Assembly (NCBI GenBank): GCA_035415725.1
Contig: DAOOGN010000052.1
Location: forward strand, 1 to 29,848
From: DSWT01 sp035415725
Lineage (GTDB): Bacteria; Chloroflexota; Anaerolineae; B4-G1; SLSP01
Direction of reading: 5' to 3'
DNA: 29,848 nt
Below the pieces are notes generated by a model. That model saw only the letters and a program-made list of their open reading frames with translations, was not told the DNA's origin and ran no database searches. Both the position numbers and the translations under genes were made by a program. Positions 5,955 through 13,157 of this stretch are shown here, piece by piece (the stretch's first letter is position 1; each line of letters opens with the position of its first letter).

Positions 5955-8051
5955 CTACGCGCTAGCCGGCTTTTTCCCGGTCAACTGCGCCCAGAAAGCC
6001 CGCGGATGGCTGTCCAGACCCAGGTAGCTGAACAGGAAGGCGCCGATCACGCCGCCGATCAAGCCAACGGCCAAACCGACGGCGGTATTCCGCAGTTTGT
6101 GGGGGCTGACGGGCTCAAGCGGCGCGACAGCCGGCGAGGCAAAACGCACCTCGCTGCCTTCTGACGCAGAAGCAATGGTCACTTCTTGTGCTTTGGAGAG
6201 CAAGACCGAATACGCCTGCCACGTCAAATCGCGCTGCTGTTGCAAATCTTTCTTGTATTGCGTCAACCGGGAAACCTCTGCTTCTAACTCACGCACGCGC
6301 AATTCACGTTGATCGATCTCTTTCGACAACGGTTCATCCAACACGGAAAAGGCCAGCAACTCCTCCAGGCCCTTCATTTTCAGGAGATCATCGGCCATTT
6401 GGTTGGCGAGACTCACCAGTTCAGGGGTTTCAGGTATCGAATTCGCCAGCTCCATCCAGGCATCTTTCGTATACAACTCCGGGTAAAGTTTCTGAATCTC
6501 CGCGAAGAGTTGTGTGTCCGTTGCCACATCCTGCGCCGCCAGGGCCATTGAGCCAATCTCAAACGTATCGGTATAGCTTTTCAGGATGAAGGCGCTGAGA
6601 TTAGGCGAAATGACTGTGGCGCCCGTCAACGTATCCATACCGAGCGTTTGCGTAAAGGATAGCGTCAGATATTCCGGCGACAGCAAGTCGAGGAACTGAT
6701 ACCCTTTGCCTTCCAGCCGTGCCGTCGATTTCTCCTGGATTGCGGCTTCCAGGCGTGCCACTTCGCGTTCCATGGCGATAATCAATGCGTCCAGGTCGGC
6801 GATTTGTTCGGCGGCGCTGCGATTGGGATTCAGAGCGTCGATGCTGCTGGCCTGCAAATCCAGGCGGTCGAAAGGGAGACCCTCCGCAGCATTAAAGACA
6901 CGCGACTTGAAAGCCAGCAATGCCAGACCGTTGCTGCGGGCGCTGGCCTCGCCCCCCTCGCGCAACTGATCGCGCATCATTTCCGCCTCGACTAACAAAT
7001 TTTCGATGCGCTGTTTACGATTGTAATCTTCTTCCAAATCCACCCGCAAGGCATCACGTTCTTGTTCAAAGACCTGCAAGCGGGCGGCAATCTCCGCGTT
7101 GATCGCCGTCTCGAACAGTTGCTCGCGGACATTGCGATCGCGTTGGATCACTGCCAGGCGATTGGAAATCTCCGAATCAACCAGAGCGCTCAGGATTTCA
7201 CGTTTGGCCGTTTGCCCCTTCTCAAAAGCAAACAAACGGTTGGCCTGCACATCGCTCAAGTAGGCATCAATCAGCGCCTCGCGCACTTTGACCTCTTTAT
7301 CGACCACGGTGGAGATAGCGGTCTGGCGCGCGGAGCGCAGATTATTGATGATGATCGTTTCCTCGTCGATTTGGCGTTGTATCGCGTTGATCTGATCATC
7401 CTCAGAGAGGAAAGTCAGCCAGGCTTCCTGAGCCGCATTGTATTCGATGCGAGCCTTTTGCACTTGCGAGGCAATATCGACGAATGGGGAGAGCTGGGCC
7501 TCACCATAGATACCGTTGACGTGGATTTCGTAAGCCCTGGCCCAGGCGTTGGCGATCAGCGCAGCTTTTACCGGGTCCTTATGGGAAACGATGATCTGGA
7601 TCGTATCACTGCCCTGGATCGCATTGCTTCCTGTGCTATCCTCCAACTGCAATAGTTGCCCTTCGACATAGTCCAGGAGCACGGCCGGGTCACGTTCTTC
7701 TTCATCAAGGTCGGCGCTCAGTTCAGTGACGACCTGCTGCGCAATAGCGCCGTTCTTTACCATTCCGGCCAGAGTATTCAAACGCTGTTGGGTGCGCTCC
7801 ATGATGGCCGTCGAACCGACCATATTTCCATAACTTATGTCATCCTCCGTAATCGTCTGGACTCCCGAGCCCAACGACACTTCCGCACGGCTCTTGAGCG
7901 AAACCACGCCGGCAGAAGCTTCATAAACTGGCGGCATCAACGAACTCACCAGGAACGCACCGGCACCTACCACGACTGCACCCAGAACAATCAGCCACCA
8001 CCACTTGAGCAGAATGTCAAGGTAAATTCGCAGATCGATTTCTTCTTCCAT
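5955..8051 (-). CDS. Wzz/GumC-type polysaccharide co-polymerase, paralog 2
   Basis: Inner-membrane chain-length regulator or co-polymerase for a surface polysaccharide. N-terminal membrane helix (about 16-38, WWWLIVLGAVVVGAGAFLV) is followed by LMPPVYEASAG, then long coiled-coil helices (about 180-370 and 570-625), and a C-terminal proline-rich stretch PLEPVSPHK before the second helix (AVGLAVGLIGGVIGAFLF, about 655-672). No tyrosine-kinase domain is fused, so it is not a Wzc/BY-kinase. At 698 residues it is longer than enterobacterial Wzz because of the coiled coils. It lies 17 bp after its paralog and 10 bp before the Fn3-like gene. The first 59 nt are identical to the paralog. No polymerase, flippase or glycosyltransferase is present in this window. 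Confidence 0.88.
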   Translation of the reverse strand: MEEEIDLRIYLDILLKWWWLIVLGAVVVGAGAFLVSSLMPPVYEASAGVVSLKSRAEVSLGSGVQTITEDDISYGNMVGSTAIMERTQQRLNTLAGMVKNGAIAQQVVTELSADLDEEERDPAVLLDYVEGQLLQLEDSTGSNAIQGSDTIQIIVSHKDPVKAALIANAWARAYEIHVNGIYGEAQLSPFVDIASQVQKARIEYNAAQEAWLTFLSEDDQINAIQRQIDEETIIINNLRSARQTAISTVVDKEVKVREALIDAYLSDVQANRLFAFEKGQTAKREILSALVDSEISNRLAVIQRDRNVREQLFETAINAEIAARLQVFEQERDALRVDLEEDYNRKQRIENLLVEAEMMRDQLREGGEASARSNGLALLAFKSRVFNAAEGLPFDRLDLQASSIDALNPNRSAAEQIADLDALIIAMEREVARLEAAIQEKSTARLEGKGYQFLDLLSPEYLTLSFTQTLGMDTLTGATVISPNLSAFILKSYTDTFEIGSMALAAQDVATDTQLFAEIQKLYPELYTKDAWMELANSIPETPELVSLANQMADDLLKMKGLEELLAFSVLDEPLSKEIDQRELRVRELEAEVSRLTQYKKDLQQQRDLTWQAYSVLLSKAQEVTIASASEGSEVRFASPAVAPLEPVSPHKLRNTAVGLAVGLIGGVIGAFLFSYLGLDSHPRAFWAQLTGKKPASA

Positions 8052-8068
8052 GGTTTACCCGTTGTGCG

Positions 8069-10162
8069 TTACGCGACAGGGGCTTTCTTTTTGGTCCATT
8101 GCAGCCACAAAGCCTGCGGGTTACTCTCCAAGCCCAGATAATTGAACAGGAACGCACAAACCACGCCGCCGATCAAGCCGACGGCCAAACCGATGGCGGT
8201 ATTCATCATCTTCTTGGGGCCTGCCGGCTCAAGCGGCGGTACTGCTTGTGAAGCAAACCGCACCTCGCTGCCCACGGAAGAAGCGGCTATGGATACTTCT
8301 TGCGCCTTAGCCAGCAGTGTGCTATAGGCCTGCCAGGCCAGATCGTTATCCTGTTGTAAATCGGCGCGCACTCGATCCAATCTCACGATCTCGGCCTGGA
8401 GCGACCGCACATTGTTCTCACGGCGGACAATTTCCTGGGTGAGGGGTAGATCCAGCGTGGAATAAGCCAATATCTTGTCCCAGCCTTTCATATTCAGAAA
8501 ATCATCGGCCATTTGATTCGCCAGAGTACGCAATTCGGTATCCTGCCCCACAGATTCGGAAAACTCCATCCAGGCATCCTTGGCAAAAAGTTCCGGGTAC
8601 AGCGTGCTGATTTCGGCGAACAACTCCGTGTCTGTCGCAATGTCGCGGGCCGAGAGCGCCATGTCGCCAACCTTAAACAAATCATCGTATCTTTCCAAAA
8701 TATAGGTACTCAAACTTGGCGAGATCGCACTTTGTTGCGTTAGGGCGCTGGCCTCGGTTGGAGAAACCGACTCAGAAGCGGAAATGGAGAGGTACTCCGG
8801 CGAGAGGAGGTCCAGAAAATCGTACCCTTCGCCTTGCAGCATGGCCTCAGACTGTGTGGCAATAGAGGTCTCTAATGCCGCTATCTCCTCTTCCATGGCA
8901 GCAATCAAACCATCAAGATCGCTGAGTTGCTGCGCGGCGCTAAGATTGGGGCTTAAGGCATCGACCGATGTCATTTCGAGATTCAATTCATTAAAGGGCA
9001 AACCGCTATCGGCGTTGAAAATCCGAGCCTTGAACGCCACCAGCGCCAGGCCGGTGCTTTTGGCGCTGCCCTCACCGCCCTTAGCAACCTGCTCGCGCAT
9101 CAACCGTGCCTCTTTCAGCAGGTCCTCTAAGGTGTGCTTACGCGCGTAATCTTGCTCCAGGTTGCGATACAATTCATCCCGCCGGTGCTCGAATACGCGT
9201 ACTTTGGAGTCAATCTCCGTAGCGACCTCGGTATTGAAAAAGCGGAGTCGAATGTCGCGATCTCGATTGATGGCGGCCATGCGATTGGCAATCTCGGCGT
9301 CGATCCAGGTGGTAAGAATTTGCCGTTTAGCTTCCTGACCCTTGTTGAAAGCAAACAACCGGTTGGTGGTGTCGTCCTCGAGATAAGCGTTGATGAGCCG
9401 TTGCCTTGTTTCAACTTCTTTATCGATGAGCGTCGAAATTGCCGTCTGCCGCCCAGAACGCAGCCGCTCGATGATGACCTCCTCCTCCGTGATCTGACGT
9501 TGCAATTCGTTGACACGATCATCCTCGTACAAGAATTTGAGTAATGCCTCGTGAGCGACATCATATTTACCGCGCGCCGTTTTCACCTGCGTCTCGATAT
9601 CCAAGAAGGGGGCATAGGTAACGTCGCCATAAATCTGATTCACATACTGTTCGTAATACTTGGCCCACGCATTAGCAATAGCCGCCGCCTTCACCGGGTC
9701 TTCATGGGTCACAATAATACGAATCGTATCGCTGTTTCCCTCGCCATCCTCCGGAACGAAAAGTTCCCCACGCACCATGGCGCTTAATACCGTAGGATCT
9801 TGCTCTTCTTCCTCAAGGATATCTTTTAATTCGGCGGCGACCTGGTTGGCGATGGCTCCGTTTTGTACCATCCCTACCAGGCTGTTCATCAAGCGAGTGT
9901 TGCGATCTAGGAATAAATCCGCTGCATTATAGGCTATATTAGGATCTGAGCTTTCTTCGGTAATGGTCTGGAAACCCGAACCCAGGGAGATCTCAGCCTG
10001 ACTTCGAAGCCTGACCACGCCGGCAGAAGCTTCGTAAACTGGCGGCATCAACGAACTCACCAAGAACGCGCCAGCACCGACCACAGCCGCGCCCAAGATG
10101 ATGAGCCACCACCACTTGAGCAGAATGTCAAGGTAAATTCGCAGATCGATTTCTTCTTCCAT
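8069..10162 (-). CDS. Wzz/GumC-type polysaccharide co-polymerase, paralog 1
   Basis: First gene of the minus-strand operon. Same layout as its neighbour: N-terminal helix WWWLIILGAAVVGAGAFLV, LMPPVYEASAG, a long coiled-coil periplasmic/extracellular region, PLEPAGPKK and a C-terminal helix (NTAIGLAVGLIGGVVCAFLF), with a short basic cytoplasmic tail. No kinase domain. Length 697, one residue different from the paralog. The two diverge mainly in the middle, so they may form mixed oligomers or serve two chain lengths. The ATG at 10162 has AGGAGG at 10178-10183, 15 bases away, which is further than ideal; a two-codon ORF (ATG GAA TAG) lies between. The frame is closed upstream by that TAG, so the start is fixed. 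Confidence 0.88.
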   Translation of the reverse strand: MEEEIDLRIYLDILLKWWWLIILGAAVVGAGAFLVSSLMPPVYEASAGVVRLRSQAEISLGSGFQTITEESSDPNIAYNAADLFLDRNTRLMNSLVGMVQNGAIANQVAAELKDILEEEEQDPTVLSAMVRGELFVPEDGEGNSDTIRIIVTHEDPVKAAAIANAWAKYYEQYVNQIYGDVTYAPFLDIETQVKTARGKYDVAHEALLKFLYEDDRVNELQRQITEEEVIIERLRSGRQTAISTLIDKEVETRQRLINAYLEDDTTNRLFAFNKGQEAKRQILTTWIDAEIANRMAAINRDRDIRLRFFNTEVATEIDSKVRVFEHRRDELYRNLEQDYARKHTLEDLLKEARLMREQVAKGGEGSAKSTGLALVAFKARIFNADSGLPFNELNLEMTSVDALSPNLSAAQQLSDLDGLIAAMEEEIAALETSIATQSEAMLQGEGYDFLDLLSPEYLSISASESVSPTEASALTQQSAISPSLSTYILERYDDLFKVGDMALSARDIATDTELFAEISTLYPELFAKDAWMEFSESVGQDTELRTLANQMADDFLNMKGWDKILAYSTLDLPLTQEIVRRENNVRSLQAEIVRLDRVRADLQQDNDLAWQAYSTLLAKAQEVSIAASSVGSEVRFASQAVPPLEPAGPKKMMNTAIGLAVGLIGGVVCAFLFNYLGLESNPQALWLQWTKKKAPVA

Positions 10163-10183
10163 ACGCTATTCCATTGTCCTCCT
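10163..10183 (-). promoter_or_regulatory. Ribosome site and two-codon leader ORF before the first Wzz-type gene
   Basis: On the minus strand AGGAGG (10183-10178) is followed after 3 bases by ATG GAA TAG, then CGT, then the ATG of the co-polymerase. Spacing is 3 bases to the mini-ORF and 15 to the real start, so re-initiation or a relaxed spacing is possible. This may be chance. Confidence 0.3.
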
Positions 10184-10370
10184 GATATTTTTTGCGCCAG
10201 GCGTACAATTCCTGTGGGGAGAGTTTGCGCCTTAGAGCGTTGAGGCTCTTCGCTTTGCCCGGCGTGACGCCTACGCTATGCAGGAACTCGTTTTTTAACC
10301 GTCCTCCACACCATCGCATTGTAGCACACACCGGAGAAGGGACAAGCTGAGGAAGGATATGTTGTTCCAC

Positions 10371-10893
10371 AAGGGGGCGATTTATTCAGTGCGGCGTACC
10401 GCCTGCACATCGAAACCCGGGGTCATGCGACCCACCATAACCGCATGGTAGAGGCGAGGCCCTGCTTGCGGGAACAGACCCCTCCGCCCGTGTTTCACCG
10501 CCGCCACCCGCGGCTTGAAGCGCTGTTGGGCGGCGACTACGTGGGCGCAACCCTTTACTCAACGGCGGGCAGCGATACCTTCACGCGGCGGAGCCCCCGG
10601 CAGCAAGCCCGGTCAACCTCACGACCAAGCATGATAGCCACGTCAGGTACAGCCGCAGGTTAAGGCCTGCTCTAGCGGGGGAAACGCTTCACATCTACGA
10701 AATGTGCTCCTAACTCAAGGCCTAACGGACAGGCTTCACCCGCCGCGCGGCTTTGGCGACGGGACTCCGTGACGGACCTCGGGGCAGGCTCAACCCACCC
10801 CGCCACTGCTCATCATAGCGCGGTCGGCTCCACGCCGAGATCAAACAGTGCCTCCAACCTTGCTTGGCCGCAATTCCTCCGCGACATGCCTCT
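10371..10893. other. Geneless, GC-rich, palindrome-rich stretch
   Basis: No convincing coding frame on either strand. It contains many short inverted repeats, an integron-like GCCCAAC string on the minus strand (10531-10525, followed by AGCGCTTCAAGCCGC) and the attC-like site at 10720-10789. I compared it by eye with RNase P RNA, tmRNA, SRP RNA and group II intron ends and saw none of their conserved motifs. It may be decayed cassette DNA. Confidence 0.4.
10720..10789 (-). other. attC-like recombination site, degenerate
   Basis: Read on the minus strand it starts GCCTGCC and ends GTTAGGC, the classic GTTRRRY core, with GCCTGTCC before the core. The two ends are partly inverted. It lies 500 bp downstream of a second GTTRRRY end at 11220, with the brnT-like relic between, as expected for one integron cassette. 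The 5' core is imperfect and no integrase is in the window. Confidence 0.35.
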
Positions 10894-11145
10894 TCAGCAG
10901 TGATTGATGCAGATCAACTCGCCGCGAACTGTGACGATCACGAACAGATTCCGACCGGCATCCGTCTGACCCAGCACGTAGTAGCGAGGCTCAATGCTCG
11001 AATGGTGCTCGTTTTCGGCAGCCAAGAGGGAGGTGTTAAAGAAGGCCTGTTCATATTTGGGGACTGATACCTGGTGCCGGATCCAGTTCTTCTCACGGTT
11101 GTCTGCGTCCTACTCGAAGCCCGTACTACTGAGAAGTCGTCCCAT
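10894..11145 (-). pseudogene. BrnT-like (DUF497) toxin pseudogene
   Basis: Reading the minus strand from the ATG at 11145 gives a BrnT-like protein: GFE*DADNREKNWIRHQVS, then YEQAFFN, then IEPRYYVLGQTDAGRNLFV and IVTVRGELI. BrnT toxins carry a Trp at the position of the in-frame TAG (codon 12; TGG to TAG would explain it). The conserved RIISAR end is also broken: the frame reaches TGA at 10896-10894, yet MSRR, the usual continuation, is still readable beyond it. So the gene seems inactivated by point changes. No BrnA antitoxin was recognised next to it. A TATAAT (11162-11157, minus) sits just before the ATG. Family call is by remembered motif pattern; the gene is too broken to appear as one long frame. 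Confidence 0.65.
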
Positions 11146-11219
11146 GGCTACTTCCTATTATATGTCTATACGTGCACAACAACATATCCATCTGTCAAGC
11201 CGCAATGCGGGGAGGTACC

Positions 11220-11265
11220 GTCTAACGGCGCGGCTTAAGCCGTGCGGCGGCTGCGGCGGGTAGAC
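11220..11265 (-). other. attC-like palindrome upstream of the brnT relic
   Basis: A 46-bp imperfect palindrome: GTCTAAC at one end pairs with GTAGAC at the other, with inner CGC/GCG and GGCTTAAGCC near the centre and unpaired bases on one arm. Read on the minus strand it ends in GTTAGAC (GTTRRRY). It is shorter than typical attC sites. Together with 10720-10789 it brackets about 500 bp holding the toxin relic. Confidence 0.4.
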
Positions 11266-11364
11266 TGTGCCTGCAGACCCGCTCGCGCGCATAGCCCCGC
11301 CGCCAAGTGCGCCGCTAGCCCCGTCAGGTTTATGCGATGTTGGACGACCCTGTTTTAACAAAAA

Positions 11365-12135
11365 CTATCGAAATGCATACAAGAACCCCAAATGGCTGTG
11401 AACTGGATTTAAGACAGTTCTTACTTGAAAACCCCTTTTCTGCAAATAATCTACCAAATCTGTGTGTGAAAACCTTGTAATTCCATCGTGATATTCAAGG
11501 CAGATATTCTTCATCTTCTGCAATGTCGCTTCGCTTGCACTGAGGAGAATATCGAACTCACCGCCCTCGCAATCCATTTTTAGAAAATCGCAGGCTTCGA
11601 TAACGTTTGCCCTCAGCACATCATCAAGGCAAAGCCCTTGTACGGAAATGGCGTCTGCTTGTCTTGAAGCATTGGTAGTGGTGTGTTGAACTGCTGCCCC
11701 TGTGGCAAATAGTGTCATCTCGCCTGACTGTGCGCCCACGGCTATAGGGGCGGCTACCACGTTACTAATAGAATTCAATTTGATATTTTCTGCTAACAAT
11801 CTGTAAGATTCTGGAAAAGGTTCATACGCATAGACCCGACAGTTTGGATGCTCATAAGCAACCGAAACGGCAAAATCCCCAAGTCCAGCACCTATATCAA
11901 CAACAGTCCAATTGTCTTGAATTGCAGTAGCCTTAGATTCATAATCGCGATCAAGGCAGGTCTCTTTAAGGATCCAAACATCCATCAAACTCCGAACCTT
12001 GAATTGACAACCACTTCTTAATTTGATAATCACTGGTTTCTTATTTGCCAAGAGTCCGAGACACACATACCAGTTTTTGATCTGTCCCAAAATTGTAGGG
12101 ATTGAAGATAGGTAATATCCAATACGGCGCATCAT
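11365..12135 (-). CDS. FkbM-family SAM-dependent methyltransferase
   Basis: A 256-residue Rossmann-fold methyltransferase. Motif I is VVDIGAGLGDFAV (about 78-90), followed by CRVYAYEPFPESYRLL, the acidic binding strand, and the FkbM-typical FLKMDCEGGEFDIL (about 167-180). Family members O-methylate sugars, polysaccharides or secondary metabolites; the substrate here cannot be read from sequence. The first 60 residues are poorly conserved with a hydrophobic stretch but no clear signal peptide. Two adjacent ATGs at 12135 and 12132 are possible; AGGT lies a few bases upstream. The gene is visibly richer in A/T than its neighbours and sits alone between the cassette relic and repeats, so recent transfer is likely. 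A link to surface polysaccharide is possible but unproven. Confidence 0.88.
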   Translation of the reverse strand: MMRRIGYYLSSIPTILGQIKNWYVCLGLLANKKPVIIKLRSGCQFKVRSLMDVWILKETCLDRDYESKATAIQDNWTVVDIGAGLGDFAVSVAYEHPNCRVYAYEPFPESYRLLAENIKLNSISNVVAAPIAVGAQSGEMTLFATGAAVQHTTTNASRQADAISVQGLCLDDVLRANVIEACDFLKMDCEGGEFDILLSASEATLQKMKNICLEYHDGITRFSHTDLVDYLQKRGFQVRTVLNPVHSHLGFLYAFR

Positions 12136-12165
12136 AGTCTACCTGCCTTTATCATAGTTGTCGAT

Positions 12166-12215
12166 TGCACCACCCCCGAAGTCCCATTCGCAACCTGGAA
12201 AGGAGAGGCTGAATA
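12166..12215 (-). repeat. Dispersed ~50-bp repeat, family C, copy 3
   Basis: On the minus strand it reads TATTCAGCC, CCAGGTTGCGAATGGGACTT, then GGTGCA, matching 1324-1376 and 29796-29848 in order and spacing, with more differences than those two show between themselves. It sits just upstream of the FkbM gene. Confidence 0.6.
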
Positions 12216-12295
12216 TTTTATACTTTTCGTGTCAATTCGTGCAATCCGTGGCCGGTTTTTTATTTCGACCCTGCGAAATCCTGAAGAACCATTTT

Positions 12296-12421
12296 ATAGG
12301 ACTTACGCCAGCCTGGCTCGAATCAAGCGGCGGAGGATTTGTAATGACGCCTTCAGGCGTCTCTGAGGAGCTAAGAACGGCTAAAGCCACCACTACAAAC
12401 GAAAATTGGCGTAAGTCCTAT
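12296..12421. mobile_element. MITE-like element with perfect 15-bp terminal inverted repeats
   Basis: ATAGGACTTACGCCA (12296-12310) and its exact inverted copy TGGCGTAAGTCCTAT (12407-12421) bound a 126-bp non-coding unit. If the ends are set one base inward, TTTA flanks both sides (12293-12296 and 12421-12424) as a possible target duplication. An internal GACGCC-TTCA-GGCGTC hairpin lies inside. Single related ends occur at 1445-1456 (GCGTAAGTCCTA) and 12843-12852. No transposase is present, so it would need one in trans. Confidence 0.7.
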
Positions 12422-12450
12422 TTATATAGGCGCTAAAACGCGCCTGAACA

Positions 12451-12726
12451 TCAGCTAAGGGAGCAATATTCACCCATATACAAACGCTCGCGCACCTTGA
12501 TGCCAACGGCCAAAATATGCACTTTCGCTTTCGCTGGATAAACGCTGTAAAAAACGCGAAATTGATCGTTGTCGCCAAAACGCAGTTCCCAACGCGCGCC
12601 GAAATCAGATGCCCTGGTCAATATCTTGCGGCTGCGAGTTTCGACATGCGGCTCAAAAACCAGTTGTTGCTCAATCATTGTGCGGATGAAGATGAAGGTG
12701 TGATATTTACGCTCAATAAAGCGCAT
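12451..12726 (-). CDS. RelE/HigB-like toxin, probably 5'-damaged
   Basis: A small basic protein of the RelE/ParE fold, ribosome-dependent mRNA interferase type. The hallmark core is FEPHVETRSRKIL then WELRFGDNDQFRVFYSV and HILAVGIKVRERLYMG. Family members normally begin about 18 residues earlier, and those residues are present in frame upstream of the annotated ATG (ITSKRFQLIYDTEFVAQ, codons 12777-12727). However, that frame starts at ATA (12777-12775) with no ATG/GTG/TTG, suggesting an ATG-to-ATA change. Translation from the internal ATG at 12726 would lose the first strand. No antitoxin is recognised beside it: a MITE-like element lies immediately downstream, and only a 44-codon unknown frame lies upstream. 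Likely inactive or weakly expressed. Confidence 0.75.
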   Translation of the reverse strand: MRFIERKYHTFIFIRTMIEQQLVFEPHVETRSRKILTRASDFGARWELRFGDNDQFRVFYSVYPAKAKVHILAVGIKVRERLYMGEYCSLS

Positions 12727-12783
12727 TTGCGCGACAAATTCGGTATCGTAGATAAGCTGAAAACGTTTGCTGGTTATATTTGA

Positions 12784-13099
12784 CTAAGATTATGGTCAAA
12801 ATCGAGCATTGTCAATCATTCGAAGGGGATAGACGTATCTTGACTTACGCCCACGCCGCCCAACGGCTCAGCCTTCGCCCGCGCTTATCTGTCCGTGTGA
12901 CGCGAATAGCCCCAACGTTCGTCTCCGCGCCAATGGGGGCCAGGTCCCAATCCTGTTCGGTGACAATCAACTCCCTCATTTTGTACCATCGACTCTGTGT
13001 TTCGTCATACCGATACTACCCCCACCAGCCGGTCACCATATTTTCCGACCGGATTTTTCGTGCTCCGCATCCCCCTCACCTACTTGCTAATGACCGTCT
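12784..13099. other. Intergenic stretch upstream of the cyclophilin gene
   Basis: Holds a 44-codon minus-strand frame (12979-12845, starting MRELIVTEQDWDLAPIGAE) that I do not recognise; its stop lies within GGCGTAAGTC, a partial copy of the MITE end, so it may be the 5' remnant of a disrupted gene. A hairpin CCGGTC (13029-13034)/GACCGG (13047-13052) followed by five T resembles a weak plus-strand terminator. Nothing else is supported. Confidence 0.35.
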
Positions 13100-13128
13100 C
13101 TGGCATTTCTGGCAAATTGGAATAGAAT
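13100..13128 (+). promoter_or_regulatory. Candidate promoter for the cyclophilin genes
   Basis: CTGGCA (13100-13105), a 17-bp spacer and TAGAAT (13123-13128), 4/6 and 5/6 matches to sigma-70 consensus. It ends 29 bases before the chosen start codon at 13158. Confidence 0.4.
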
Positions 13129-13157
13129 TTAGCTCAAATCTGCAACGTGGAGGCAAT

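Noticed and set aside
7062..7655. 197-residue plus-strand frame inside the second Wzz-type gene
   Set aside because: Shadow of the coiled-coil coding sequence; no domain features.
10128..10370. 80-residue minus-strand frame with a plausible-looking SLNALRRKLSPQELYAWRKK segment upstream of the first Wzz-type gene
   Set aside because: It overlaps the co-polymerase start by 35 bp in another frame, has no ribosome site, and matches nothing I know. It is more likely leader DNA.
10380..10860. Structured non-coding RNA (RNase P, tmRNA, SRP, group II intron, TnpB omega RNA)
   Set aside because: Many hairpins, but none of the conserved motifs of these classes could be found on either strand.
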